A stretch of 64,000 nucleotides of DNA. It comes from Tetranychus cinnabarinus (lineage: Eukaryota > Arthropoda > Arachnida > Trombidiformes > Tetranychidae). The stretch spans positions 4,898,001 to 4,962,000 of the forward strand of contig WHVY01000005.1 of the NCBI GenBank assembly GCA_022266195.1. The letters are read 5' to 3'. The position numbers and the translations under genes were made by a program. The notes under the pieces were generated by a model, which saw only the letters and a list, made by a program, of their open reading frames with translations, was not told where the DNA came from and did no database searches. Position 1 is the stretch's first letter; every line of letters starts with the position of its first letter. This document shows positions 25,901 to 40,083 of the stretch, in pieces.

Positions 25901-28900
25901 AAATCTAATTGCAAATGCATCTGAATTCAAGTGAAATGGACATTTGTGTTTCGATTAAGCAAAAAAGTTCTGTAAAGTTGAGCATCAAAAAAACATGAGA
26001 AAAATGGAAAAGAATGAAAAATTTTTCGAAAAATGTTGAAACAAGAAAAGCGTAAACTACAAGACAAACATTTAACTCTCTGTTTTACATGTTATTGAAT
26101 TTTTGTGCAGCAAATACAGAGTTCTGAGAAAGTGCATCAATAGACTGAACCATGAATTTTTTGTCTTTTATTCGCTAAATGATAATTTTCCTTTTTTTGT
26201 CTCTCCCCTGCATTTTGTTCCATCAACCTGAGTAAAAGAATATGAAAAGGGAGGAACAAGAGAAGAGAGAAAAAAAAGTTTGACAGAATTTTTGCTCGCT
26301 TTCCATTTCTATTCTGAATATCAAGTGCTCATGGAAGAGGAAAGGAAAAGCTAGCATCCTGTGACTTATTTATTGCATTTCAAGTGTATCATCATGGTCA
26401 TGTTTCACAGTGAGTTGAAAAATGTTGAACAGTATCTGCTTCTGAATCCATCTGTGAAAAAGGGAAAAGAAAAGAGAGAAAAAAAGAAACGAAGAAAAAA
26501 AATGAAAATGAATTCTAAATAATATGAATGTTAAACTCATTGAGATGATAACATCATTGGAACATCATGAAGCTTCAGAATGATAATGATGATTGCATGA
26601 CTGATCTAAGGGAATTGAAAGGAATAATCAAGAGAGAGAGAGAAAAAAGAACAAAAAAGAATCTCAATATGGAATAATTTCCAACAAAAGTAGTAAATCG
26701 ATGTGTTTTTTGTTTAAAATGAAATCTTTATTGATACATTATTATTGCTGTTTGTGGTTCAATCACTTTACACTTTTCAACATTTGGGGAATATTTCATT
26801 GGAATCATGAGAATACGATTAATGTTAATGTCCATTTAATCATGTTAATGTTGACTGACTATTTATAAGCGAGTGGCCTTTACTTTTATAAGGGCAATCA
26901 GGCCAACATCAACATTTCAATTTTATGCTCATTTATTGGTTTTGTACATCAAATGCTTTACTTCATTTCAGTGTTTACTCATTTTCTGTGTTTGCATTAG
27001 GTAATGGCTTTGACTGTGGTTTCTGTTGAGGATCAACTTTTTCCGCTTCACATGATAAAAATTGACCAAAAGATTCATTCACTCTGTCAGTTGATCCACT
27101 GAACAACTGTTGATCATGCAATTGTGAACCTAAAAGTTGAAAACAGATTCGATTGAATTATTTGTTTCGTTTGTAACGAAAATATTGTTTGCAACTTGAA
27201 TTCTGTCATGATTTATGATTTAAATGAAATTATTTGAGGATTTAAATGCAAATACAAGATTTTTGATCGATAGAAGTTTGAAGAAGTTTTAGAAAAGTTT
27301 GAAAGTTTCATTGAAATGATAATCTTGCCAAGTGATGAGTCTCTTTAATGCACAATTCTTGTAGACTTTGGTTTTAATCTTTTCATCGCAATTTCGCTAC
27401 TAATCAATCAAAGTTTGAACTTCTTTTCACATGAAAATCCATGTTTCACTTGAATGGATCAAACTACTAAAGAGTGAAAAGATTTTCCGTCAAAACAAAA
27501 GGACAAGAACGTGTTTCATGAGCAAAGTTTAACCTAAACTTTGGACTCATTATTTTCTCGATTCAAGGTAAAAGAGTGTATTAATTATTCAGTTGAAATT
27601 TCCAAATTAGTGAAGCAATAAATTGTGATATGTGAATGAATTGAAGCAGAATTTTTCTTTTGTCGAAAAAAAGATTTATTGATTTATTCGAATATGTTCG
27701 TTCTTTTCATTCTTTCTGTTGCAAATGGAAGGTTTTGTTGGAATGGAAATTGAATAAAAACATTTTTCCTGGAAAAGTTTTCACCTTTGCTTGCTCAGAA
27801 TGCTGGTCAAAAGTGTTTACAAACGGATTGGAGTTGTTTTAATGAGCTAATTGATAACAATGAACTTGGTTATTGATCTTGATTGGATATTGAATGTTGA
27901 ACGGAGTCTTTGGGAAAGGTTTCCTCAACTATTTTTGGTCATTTTGATTGCCAGAAGGAAATGTTTCTTGTTCATCTTTTCTGACCAAATTTTCACTTCG
28001 ATTAGTTTCAATTTAGCCTTTTTTGTTTTCCCCAACAAAATCAAATAATAATAAATATCTCTAAATTACTGTGCGCTGTTGCTGTATTAATGCTGGAAGG
28101 TCTTTTGGGTTGATGACTTTGATGGGAAAGTAATGTTATAAATTGTGATTGGATGCTTTTTAACGCTGCAAATATGAACGAGAAGATGACAAGAATGGAA
28201 GAAAAGATAATGATGATTAAGACGATGAACCAAAATTAGAGGATAACAAACGACAGAACTTGCAATTCGAACCTTTTATCTTCCAAAAGTTGCCTTTTCT
28301 CATTTCACCTTTCATTATCAATCTTACCAAAAATGAAAGTCGCATTAAGAGTTAAATCCAACGAATTCATGAATCCTGAACCTTATAAAGGAAGAATTTG
28401 TTTGAACGATTGCAACCGAAAGCGAATAAACTCTTTCGAAGTCAATAGAGGCCAAAAAATGTTCTTATTCAGAGTCATGCGAATGCAATTGAATCAACAA
28501 ATGGAATCAATTTTCTCATAATGCTGAAGAATTTCAATATTTGTCTTGAACGAACGAAGCAATAACTTGTGAACAGAAACATTATTATCTAAAGTTGTGT
28601 TTCATTTGGTTCATTAATGTAAAAAAGGTAAAAATCGATAAATTACTTTTCTCAGGAAAGTTCAAGTAAAAGTATCATCTTTGATTGCCTCACAAATGGA
28701 TTATCTTGGATTTGATTCAGCCAATTAAATGGGAATCAAATTAAATCCAAGATTCTATTCTTTGAGTAAGCTCTTTATTCAGTTAACCAACACAATTGCA
28801 ATAAACTTTGCATCTGAGATTAACCCAGAAATCTTGAGTTATCCTCATCGATGAACAATTTGTTTCATCAAAATTTCAATATAAACTAATCATTTAAACT

Positions 28901-31900
28901 TGATCAGACTATTGGTGAAAAAGTCATTTCAATCATTTGACGAAAACATAAAAAAAAGACTAATTTGCATTCCATCGTGATTAGATCACATGGAACAATC
29001 ATGGACTTTATCGATTTGCAATTTGACATGTAACTTCATTATTTCACCATTTCAGTTGTTATCAATTTATCCTTTAGCAAATTGAGATTTGTTAATGGTT
29101 TTGACTTATATTTCATGAGGAAAATGATACAAATTAAACATTTGTCTAACGCACTCCCAGCAAATCCCAGTTAAGGTGAACAGTCAAGATTCATGGATAC
29201 ACTTGAATCCTTATTTATTATTGCTTATTCATTTATTTTTGGATCACTTTTTTCTTCTTCTTCTTCTCTCCTTTCCTCATGTTCGCCTTTTCATGTTGCT
29301 TTATTAGCTGTCAACGAGATTGAAGGATAGGAAAATAAATGTTTACCTCTTTTCATTTCATTGTTCAATTGTTCCGGATCATCATCATGATGGGTTAAAA
29401 TGGTGTGAACTCAATAAATAATTGGCTGGCGAAGAAGAAAAAGTTTCACCATTTAATGTTCACAAACGATTTAATGGTGATTTAAATGATCAATGAGTGA
29501 GCCAAAAAATTTGATCCAATTTAACGACAATTCAGATTTAATTTCAACAGATTCTTGAATCATGACAAGAATCACAAGAACCTTGAAAATTCCAACATTT
29601 TCTTGTAAAGTTTGTTTCTTTTTCGTTTCACAGATTAATATCTTTTCTGGTCGCTAAATGAACATTTATTATCGCAATTATTATCAATCATTTTTAGCTT
29701 TAAAACTTTTGTCAAGTCAAAACAATGTAAAAAAGCGATTCAAAAGTTGACCTTAAATTGTTTCAAAAGTTGTTCCAAGTTGGAATGCTAGGAAATGAGT
29801 TTGAATAGAATGATGAAAAATGATTAAAATGAAGATTCACTTTTGTTCACTTGTCCCATTGTCTTGCAACTTGGAGCAACTTTTATGTTCACCAAATTAC
29901 CTCAATTCACTCCCAGTACTTTATCACTGCTTATTCACTTCTAATTAGTGACCAGACAATCCTGACATTTTCAGAGTTCTTTCAAGATTCTCTGTAATGA
30001 GCAAAGATGAGGCAGAAAAAAATGAGGTTAAACCCACCTTTCAATTGTTGGAACAGTTCGAGTCGAACCAAAACTTTTGTCGATTGGTAATCAGCTAAAC
30101 TTGTAATATCATGAATCAAACATTTAACCTCAATAAAAGCAAAGTTACTTTAAATATTGGCATAACATGGATTCACCTTGAATACATAATTGTGACTTTG
30201 CTTAATGAAATGTTTTACATAAAATGATAACTTTACTCACTTTATTAATCATTATTATGATGAACACATTTACTGTTAACTATTTAGCCAAAATGATGCA
30301 AAATAACTCAATGAGCCATTAAACTTTAATGATCAATTTGGTAACCCAAAATTTTCATCCATTTTCGCTGTGAAAAGATCTGTCAAGATTAACTGTTTAC
30401 CGAGCAATTCATCATAATTGGTTTCCATCGAAGGTTGATTATCGCAATTTTGCTAATCATGTAAAGAAACAATTTATGAAACGTATTTCCATGAAAAGTC
30501 ATTTTTCTGTCAATCGAAAGTTTCCAACTTGTAATAGTCAAATAGGTAAAACTGAAATTCGATCATCAAAAGGTCCTAATCCTTTTCGATTCAAAAATCT
30601 ATCAAGTTTTGGTTCAATGAGCAAAGAGATTAATTATTGTAACTTTAATTGTGATGTGTAACGAAACTCTTTGAGGCCAATCTTTTTCGCTGTTAGTTTG
30701 CTTTTTAAAGGCACGTTACTTGGAGAATCAGGAATCGTGATTGAGATGGAATTGCATTCACACAAAGCTGACCTAAATTGTAAATCTATTTAATTGTCGA
30801 CAATTTAAACAGTAATGCTCTTAAGTATTATCCTGAATACCTTTTCTAGTTGGAGTGATTAAGGAAGGAAAAAGCGAAAGAGAAACAATTAAGAATCAAA
30901 ATCTCTTTTAATCTAGATCATTAAACAAAGAAGCCAATAGAAAAGGTTTTAACTTGAATTGATCTGTTGAGCAGAAACAAGATGATAAACCATTGGCTAC
31001 GAACAAAAAGCACAAATAAATAACATTTACCAATGTTTAGATGTACTTTGGATTAGAACCAATTCAACCTTAATATCGGTTAGATGAATAACTGAATCCA
31101 CATTGAAAGTGAAACCACAATTTCTGGTCTCAGTTAACATCAAACATTTGAACAAAGAGAAGCGTTTAAAATTCGAGTTTAGGTTGAGATTGAAATTGAC
31201 AGTGATTCTGGTTAAGAAACTGCAACAGTGAAAGAAAAAGTTTCATTGCAATTGACTTGCAGTGAACTATCTGTTTCTCCTGAAATCATCTTTCATCGAT
31301 CATTTCAGTCACATTCATTTCTCTCCTCAAATCAAGTTAAAAATGTAAAGTCAATGGTTCAACTTTGGAATAGAAAAGTTTCTCTTTTTGTCTCCACCAA
31401 AGTGAAGGTAAATATTTTTTTGCAGTTACGTTGTTGCCATGATTCTCATCACACTCAGATCATTCCAAGTTACTCTTCTCATCCTTCATCATCATCATTA
31501 TTGCTATTATTATTATTCTTTCATTTTTTGGCTTTTCTCACAGTTGAACCTCACACTCCATGTGAAACTTGTAATAAGAAAAATATTTTCTCCTTTTTTC
31601 ATTCTCTCAGTTTATCAAGTAAACAAGACCTGTGAGCATTGATTTTATTGATTTTATGTATTAACTTGAAAGTAAAGAGTAAAAACCAAGGAAACTTTGG
31701 ATATCCACATTTTGCCTTGTTTCATTACAAACACTTTCGAGTGTGAAATGGATCAACGAAAAGGCAAAAAAGGTTAAACTTCTGTGTCCTTTCAGTGAAA
31801 CTCAAGCTGTCTGTTCGTTAACTTTGATAATTCGTAAACATGTTGACATGCAGGATAACAATTGAACATTGAACATTTTTAATTTTCCTCTTTTCTTCAT

Positions 31901-34900
31901 CAATATGCCTTTCGATCAATTTCAAGTGTTGAAATTTTCCAAACTTGAAAACTTTTCTTTTCTCTCTTCACAATTCTTGCCAAAGTCTCGCTCAATGTTG
32001 AACTTTCGTTGTGATTTCGTTTGATCCCAGTTACTTGTTTAACCCTGTAATTAGCTATTCTCATCTGGTTCAGCTTCTCGATTGATGAGTAATTGTAAAT
32101 TAGTAAACATCATTACCGTCAATAAACTCACTCGATTGCTTTCAGAAATGGAAGCTCAATGAAACGTGAAAAGACAGATTCCTTAGCCAGGAGTAAACCT
32201 TTATCATGCTATAATAGCCATTGTTTCAATTATCGATATAACCAATTGTTTCTCTTGCCTTATTAAACTCAACAATCAAAGTCACAATTCAAATCAAGTT
32301 CATCATTAGATTAAGGTTCATTATTCAGTTATTAAACTTTAACATTTTGCAACTCGAGACTTGAACCTTAAGATGAACTTAGCTCTTAATTGTTCATTAA
32401 TTAAACTTATCACTCAATCCCAGCAATTTTACCTTCTAAACTATTTAGTTACATAAACTTGGTTCAACATTCATTTAGCATTGAGCCTGGATTGAGAAAA
32501 TGGAAAGACAAAGAAAAGGTGAAAACATTGTTCAGGCAATCTTGAAACCTTTCGCAATTTCAATTAAAATCACTTGAATGAGTTTGAATTAACTCGTGAA
32601 TTGTGATAATTAAAAGGAGACTTAATGAAGTCAACTTTTCGATTCATTTTTATTTACATTTTTCACTCAATTTTAGAGGCAAACACTTGAGAAAGATTTC
32701 ATATTTTATTTCAAAGAAAAGCAACTTTGTGAACATTTTGGAATTCATGTAAAAATATCGTTTAATCTCTTTAAATGATCTTATAATTAACGGGAAATCT
32801 CACAAAACTCTTGACTTGATTTTTTTTCCATCAACTTTAATCATTGATAAGTTTCAAATTTCCTAACTCTGTTGAGTACTAAACTCGGAAGGATTAAACT
32901 TGTAAAGAAGATGAAGAAAAGTGTAAACCAAAGTGAAAACAATTTAACATGATTTCACTGTTGAACCAGTGAAACTTTTCAGTTAATCCAACTTAAATCA
33001 GTTAATGTTGAATGAAAGATGAGAAATGATTTTCAACTTTTTCGCCATTTCTTTTTCCTAATTGTTTCAACTTGAGACTTTTTCAGGGAAACCCTTTGAT
33101 CGAAAGAAGACAATCATTTTGTCGTTTCATTCCAATAAGCTATTATTAAATTAAATCTGATTCGATATCAAATTAACCTTAACAATTGTCGTGATGTTAA
33201 CCGTGAAATGAACAGGTAAAGATGAAAAGAAGGTTGATTGGAAAGAAGAAGATGAACAAGATTGAAATGTAAAGATTCAATTGATGACCCAATCTTATTC
33301 AATTAGAATGATTTTGAGAGTTTTCTTTTTCTTTTCTATTCTTTTAATGAACCAGAATATTGAGGAATGATGATGAATTGAGTCATTTGGATTTTCAAAG
33401 CTTTTCGAGAAAAGAAACTGTTTTTTCTTCTTCTTCAAGAATTGACTAATAATGAGGTTGAACATGAACAAAGCTCGAGTTGTTGATTGAGCCAATTGAT
33501 GTGCAAAAAGCCAATCCCAGGTTCAATGGTAAATGAGTTTCAAATTGGATTCTGTTATAATTACAATTTTCTTTCCATGTCAACTTGCGAATTAAATTTA
33601 AACACTTTTCCCTCAATTTTACAATCGATCAAATAATTTCATTCATCCCTTGCTTTTCCGTCATTTTCATCATCTTGCAGTTTCTAAATTGGATGAGAGT
33701 GTTTGTGTTAATTAATCAAAAATAATGAAAAAAAGAGAGAGAGAGATGAATGAAAATGAATCACAAGTTGACATGAACAAATAATGAGTTTATGAAATGA
33801 TGGGTTCAATGTTGAACCTTATTCAACGGTAAAACATGGGATGCAACGGAAATTCTGAGGGAAAAAGCAAGTGGCAAACTGATAATAGATTAAAGCTAAT
33901 GAGACATCAAATTGCGAGGATTGTTCGCATTCATAGTTTCCTCTTTTCATGGATAAAAATATTCATCGATCGATCATCGAGTAACATTGTTAGACATTGT
34001 TAGACATTACATTTGGTAAACAAGATGATTAACTGATTAATCAAAATTTCCACTCTAATCATGTTCCATTTTCATAATTATTGTTCCTCTAAAACATTTT
34101 AAAACAAATTATCTCTTCTCATGTTTACCAAGCTTCTGGTGAGTGTCAATTTTGATGTGCGATTATCGTTCAACAACTTGAAGCAACTTTAAGGTTTTGT
34201 TTTTCATCTTTTCTCGTTTTAATTGATTCAAATTAAAAATTTGTTCACTCAATTAGCGGTTCATTAATAATGAAATGTTTAGAACTATTTGACTTGAGTT
34301 TATCTTGATATGTTAATGTCTGGGAATGGAAATTTCCTCAATGTTTATGAACACAATTAGAACTAAAATGAAAACTAAATCTCGATTCTGGTGACTTATA
34401 ATTTGTTTTATTGCTCATCATTTAAATAATCATTTTTCTCGTTTTTGCAGATTCTTCAGATCTTGGCTTCATTGCACAGTTCAACTAAAACTTTGGTCAA
34501 ATGATCCAATAATTTTTGGTAAATTATTTCATCTTTTGGTACAAATTAGGAATCGAAATTGCATTGAGCAATCGAGGTGAGTAAACTTGCAAAAAAACAT
34601 CAAAAACACAATAAAAGTGACAAGAACGGGAGAAATGTTGAAAAATTATTCCACGATTTATCGACTACAACTCGTTTGAATTTGAAAATTGCTTTACAAG
34701 CTCAAGATAGTTGAAAGTTATTACCGAATCGAATGAAAGATTAAAAAAGTTTTTCGATTTTCTGAAGTATCTTCAAACTCGCAAATGAATGTAATGAAAC
34801 TTGAATAGGAAAGCAAACAATTTCAATCTCTACTTGACAGCAAATAAGATTATAATCGAATGCTCAGTGAAACGATTTAGAATTTCTTTGAAAGTGCAAT

Positions 34901-37900
34901 TTTCCTTCGAAACTCGCACCAATTTCTGGATCAACTGACTTTCGTTTTGAACTAACCTTAGTTGAAATGAACAGTTGGTGAAATGATCATGAAATGTGCG
35001 CTTATAAAAACAAATGAAAAGCTATTGAATGGAAAATCGCATGAAATCAATTTTGTGCTCAATTCTGCAAATAATTAACATTGCCTGAGGTTGCTTGTTT
35101 ACTGATGGTTCAATAAATTTTGAAGCATTTTCAATCAAACTAAATCTACTTGTGCAAACAAAAATGAAAATTATAAATACTTGTGCATGAGAAGGTAAAA
35201 GAAGAGGAAAGACTTGAAATGCTTTTCCCATTGAGTATCAATGAGTAAATCAATTTTTGCTCAACTAAATTGAATAAGTTTGATTTCAAATTGAGTTGCA
35301 AGGTGAACACAAGGAAAACAAAAACATGGTAAATGAAAGACACAAATGTATTAAATGAACTGATGGAGAGAAATTCATTGTCAGCCTGTTGTCACTAAAT
35401 GTTGCACCAACATATGATAGTTCAAGTATAGTTCAATTGGTTTACATTTTGTTTTTCATCTTCTCATCGTCTTCATCTTTCCCTTTCATCATCAACTTTG
35501 TCACTCAAAGGGAATTGAGCATTTCTTACAACAGATTCTTGAATCTCTTTTTTCTCTTCTTCTTCTTCCTTTTGTTTCTTCTGGTTCCATTTCAACATTT
35601 TACTTCTTGTTCAGATAATTTCAATTGATTAAATTAAGAGCAAAGAAGAAAAGAGAAACTTGTTTTATTGATTGGAATTTAAATTTCAACTTGAATAAGT
35701 TTAGCTCAAGTTTGAAAACTATCAACTCGAAATGAGTTTAAAATTGAGAAAAGAAGCAAAAAAGTTTCAACATTTCAATCGACTTTTCGTAACAATTGTT
35801 TCTAATTATACAAATTGTTGGCTCATTTTTGCTGCTTCCATTGATTAATGTTCCATTGCTCAGTTCAATTGGAATTGCATGTAAATTGTTTCAACATTTA
35901 CAGGGAATGATGAATAATATACTCGAGAAGTTTATCATTTCCAGTTTTAGTTTCGACTCTAATCGATCCTTGTGAAGGGATAAACTCATGTTGAAGATGA
36001 AGTTTAATTTTATGAAATCTCTTCAACAATCAAAACAGTTTTCTGTAAATGAATTTCAAGTTTTCTGATTAACTGTTTGTCGATTATTTTTCATGTAAAT
36101 TTCATGGCATCAGGGTTAATAAGGAAATAGGTCAACTGTGAAATGCACTAATTAACAGAATGTTGGTTGGAGAGAAAATGGAATTTTTCATTTTCTTTAG
36201 TTTACATTGTTTTTCATGATAATTTGATTTTTGATTGAAATTTGTTTGTTCAATGTTCATCATTTCACGGTTAGTTATTGAACCTTTTTTTCATGGTCAT
36301 TTCGTGTTTTCCATTCAACTTGATATATTGAAAGGAATGTTTGAATGAAACAGATGAAAATGACAAGTTTACCTTCTGTGTTTGTGTGTGTTTGTTGAAG
36401 GATGAAAACCTTGAAAGGTCAAAAGCCAAATGTTGAGAGAATGGTTCGATATTGAAATTGAACCAAAGGTCAGTTGTTATTCATGTTAATTGGGCGACAA
36501 TTGTGACAACACTTGGTAAACACTTTCATGTAATTTCTTGCTGTGTTTCTGCTAAGTATAATACTTAAGCTTTAGTCAAGAGGAATGTTTATCGATGACA
36601 AAAAGGCGAGAAGAGTTGATTCCATGGAAAAAGCTTGAGAATGAAGATGAATCCTGATGAGGATAATTATGATGCTGATGGTGATGATGGTAAGGCTGCT
36701 GGGTAAAAGTTTGATTTAATCAACTAAACATGAGAAACCGGAATGGGAAATGAATGTTGTTCAATGTTTGATTAAACCGGTAAAAACTGTGCAACACTGA
36801 GGAAGACTGAAAACTGAATAGGATGAACCAAGTGAAGGTAAATGTATTAATAACTTTTTATTTGCCATTTCAATCAAATGTTGCCAAGTAAATTGGTTAA
36901 CATGAAATGTTTAGTTATTTTTGCATCAAAATCATCTTTTCCCTGATTCACTCGATTCCTCGATTAATCAAGACTCAATCATGTGCATCTAAAAAGATAC
37001 AACCTGTATTGATTTGCATCGTTTATTTCCCTTCCTTTCTCCATCAGTCTCTTCTGCTCAACAAATATTGAAATTTATTTACTTTTTTTTTCTAAGAATC
37101 AAGTCTTTCATCTTGTCTAAGCACTCTCTTCAATCGTTGAATGTCTGTTCATTCTGACGAAAGAAAGAGCTCATTAAACGCGAACTCGGTATAAGATAAT
37201 TCAAGAGAAAATTTTGATTTATAAAATTCTCAAGGTTATCAGAGGCATTTCGTGAATTGACCTTGACTTTAGAGGTCATTTAGAAGACACAGAAAAACAG
37301 TATTCGCAAAGTTTTAACATTTTGGCAATTTTCTTTTACCTTCGCAATTGCCGCAAAATCTCATTTTCGCATCGATTAAATTTACTGAGAAATTCAAGTT
37401 GATTGGAATAACGATTTTCATTATTCAATATTTAAAAATTCATTAATAGATAAAAATGAAAGATAACTTTGAAAATTGTTTTCTCTCCAAAAGTATAGCA
37501 ACAAAAAGACGATCGGTACTTTTTTACACTTAATTTTAGCTGCTTTGATCTACTATCTAATCAATTTTATAAATGAAGGTGGAAAGTGTCGGTGTGAGTT
37601 ACGATATAATTTTCAAGTTAGTCAACATCAATTAATCATTTAAAAAAACTTAATGAACCACAAATTAAATAATAGCCTCTCAATTGAGCGGACAATTTGA
37701 GAGAGTTGGACAAGAAACGCTGCTCAAAGTAATAACAATGATAATCCTTCTTCTTGTGATAACAGCTCATAATGTTCAACATCAGGGAATGAGAGAGAAA
37801 AAAAAGTGAAAGAAGAAGAAATGAAATCAATTAACTTGACAAGCATTTATTAATTATAAAAGCAACGCTGGATCATTCATCAATAGTTAATTGGCTTGAC

Positions 37901-39150
37901 CTTCAAACTTGACCCTTGGCGTTGGTGCAAAGCTGTTAATCACTTGACTTGATGGGAAAATGAAAGTGATAAGAGTTGGTCAGCTCTTGTGATCCTCTTC
38001 AACTGAGAGAAGAAGAGATTTTTACTCAAAATTTCAAGTCAATTATTCATCATTGCCATGATAATGATTTATCAATAAAGAAAGCAAATTAGTTGAGTTT
38101 TTAAGGTTAATCAATGAAACGTTGAACTGGAGCTTCAACTACTGGAACTTGCATGAATCTCGAATGATGCAGTTTTATGATTGATGATCATGTCGATGAT
38201 TATGTTGTTGTTGATGATGATCATGGTAAAGATGAGCAAGCAAAAATGATTCAGTGAAAGGTTCACTGAAAACTGGAATCGACGAAAGGATTGAGGAATG
38301 ATAATCTTGGTTGTGTTTATCATTCCCAGTAAATCATGATTATCTTAATGACAACTTTCGTTGGTAAAAGTTGAACTGCTTTTGCCAATCGTTTCATTAA
38401 AATCTTTGCTCTTCTGGTTCAACCCTTTTCCCTCCCTGTTTTATCCATTGGATATGATTCATGAAATTTTCACAGCCAAAGGTCATGCTTTCGATGAATG
38501 TCTATAGACGAATATTTATTTTAGCATTTGTTTAGTAACCATTGATTGCGTGGTTTTTTATTTTCTCAGTCAATCTATTTTTCTTTCATTCCCTGGTTCA
38601 TCCGATAATCGAAAGTTTTTTTTTCAGTCTCTTCTTTAGGTAAATTTGTATTAATGATGAACCAAGTGAAAGTTGAGCCTTTCCATGTTTGCTTCAGGTT
38701 ATCAAATTGATTAACTCGCATTCATAATTGAACCTTTTTGCATCTTCAGCCTGCTGGTTCAACGGTTAATTATCAATATCTAATGAAACAAGAATATTAA
38801 TTTTTAATCCTTTTCAATATTGGTTTAGTCCTCTTGACGAGTCTATCCAGCATTTTCAGTCTCTACTTGTGTTTGTTTCAGGTAAATAAATGATAAATAA
38901 TTGAACAGAGTAAATCATATTATTGATGTATTAATATTAAAATATTGGCATGTTGCTTCATTTGAATCCATTTCATTTTATTTTGCAAAATGTTTACCGA
39001 AAATGTTAAATGTTTCAAGAATGAATTTTTTACCCTCAAACTCATCTGTATACTATCGATGAAATTGAATGCTTTCAATTCAATTTGATAACTCAATATT
39101 TCATACTTGAAAAGTTATTTTCATAAATGTAAAAAACTTTAAATTCAACT
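19911..39150. other. Large gene-poor AT-rich interval, no supported gene
   Basis: About 19 kb with no exon I can support. Frames above 60 codons (for example 22160-22513 on the minus strand, and 27660-27842, 28333-28521, 30476-30661 and 31228-31635 on the plus strand) have neither homology I recognise nor a coding-like composition. A somewhat higher-GC patch at about 22.85-23.56 kb has protein-like frames without an identifiable domain. Local oddities: a near-palindrome at 28703-28753, a 12-bp tandem duplication (CATTGTTAGACA) at about 33986-34009, a GA run at about 26630-26645, and a CTT tract at about 29250-29270. The whole block could be regulatory DNA or an upstream intron of SPR. Confidence 0.45.
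28703..28753. repeat. Imperfect inverted repeat
   Basis: The left arm ATCTTGGATTTGATTC (28703-28718) pairs with the right arm at 28733-28753, which carries five extra bases inside otherwise complementary sequence. The spacer is 14 nt. No repeat family is recognised. Confidence 0.55.
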
Positions 39151-39190
39151 GGTTTAGATTAGGTTAGAGTAGGTTAGATTAGATTTGCTT
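39151..39190 (+). repeat. Degenerate TTAGG-like (telomere-like) tract
   Basis: About 36 bp made mainly of TTAGG, TTAGA and TAGG units (TTTAGATTAGG, TTAGAG, TAGG, TTAGA, TTAGA). TTAGG is the ancestral arthropod telomere repeat, so this reads as a short decayed interstitial telomere-like stretch. It is too short and impure to be certain, and a purely compositional origin is possible. Confidence 0.45.
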
Positions 39191-39212
39191 TGATTTGATT
39201 TTTAAAATCAAA

Positions 39213-39404
39213 TCGATTTTTATAAATAATTGATTGATAGATTCAATCGATTAAATTAAGCAAAAATCTGTATCATATCGAATATTAATCGATTTTTAAT
39301 CTGTTGAAGCAAACATCAGTCGTCTTAAAGCTCGATTAATATCGATTAAAGATCGATTAATTTATTGGTAAATCGCGTTGATTTAAAATCGAATAGGCTC
39401 GATT
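39213..39404 (+). promoter_or_regulatory. Cluster of seven TCGATT sites (ATCGAT/ATTAAT-rich)
   Basis: TCGATT occurs at 39213, 39247, 39289, 39332, 39342, 39353 and 39399, all in plus orientation, several extended to ATCGATTAA. The three central copies are spaced about 10-11 bp apart, one helical turn. ATCGAT/ATTA-type sequences are bound by Cut/Onecut-class homeodomain proteins, so an enhancer is one reading. Expansion and decay of a simple repeat is the alternative. No gene is adjacent. Confidence 0.4.
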
Positions 39405-40060
39405 TTTTAATTATAAATTTTGATAGATTGTTTTTTTCCAAAGCTCAATCAATTCAGTGTCACAAGCCAAGTGTACGTAATGTGAGGCACGGAAGTTTCT
39501 GCATGAACTTTATCTCATGACTAAAACATGGGAATTGAAATTGAATGGAAAACTAAATTTAATCAAAATTGAAAAGCTTGCATTGTAATTGGCTGATTGA
39601 GCAATCCCTGAAGAGTAATTTGCTCGCATTTTCATTTTACATGAAATACCTGTTGGAACAATCATTCATCATGATAGAGGAAAAAAAAGTCAAATCTATC
39701 GGGCATGAATGAAAATTAAGTGTTGAAAAAAAAGAGAAAAGTGTTGACAATTTCAAAGGTTAACAATTGCTAATGAATTTTTAATTTATCCTGCAATTCA
39801 ATTGAAACTTTTCAAATGTACGCATCCAAATGGATAAAACAATTGAACAAAAAAAGTAAAGTTGAAACGAGTGTACAAAAAATATGCAAAAAAACGCAAA
39901 ACAACAGTTTTACAATGTAATTGAGTGATTCGCTTTTGTTTCAAGCTAATTGATTATTGTTTCCCAGGGAAGTAGTTAAATTACATTTCCAGAGATGATC
40001 AAGATATTGATGATGATAGAGGCCAGAGTAAGAGTAGAGACAAAAAAAGATGTCAAATAA

Positions 40061-40083
40061 GGAGAAGAAGAAGAAGAAGAAAG
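40061..40083 (+). repeat. GAA/AAG trinucleotide repeat
   Basis: An uninterrupted run of about six AAG units on the plus strand. A similar run occurs at about 51184-51200. Confidence 0.8.

Noticed and set aside
31228..31635. 135-codon open frame, plus strand
   Set aside because: Ser/Leu/Phe/His-rich translation of TC- and CAT-rich DNA; no domain recognised and no splice context.
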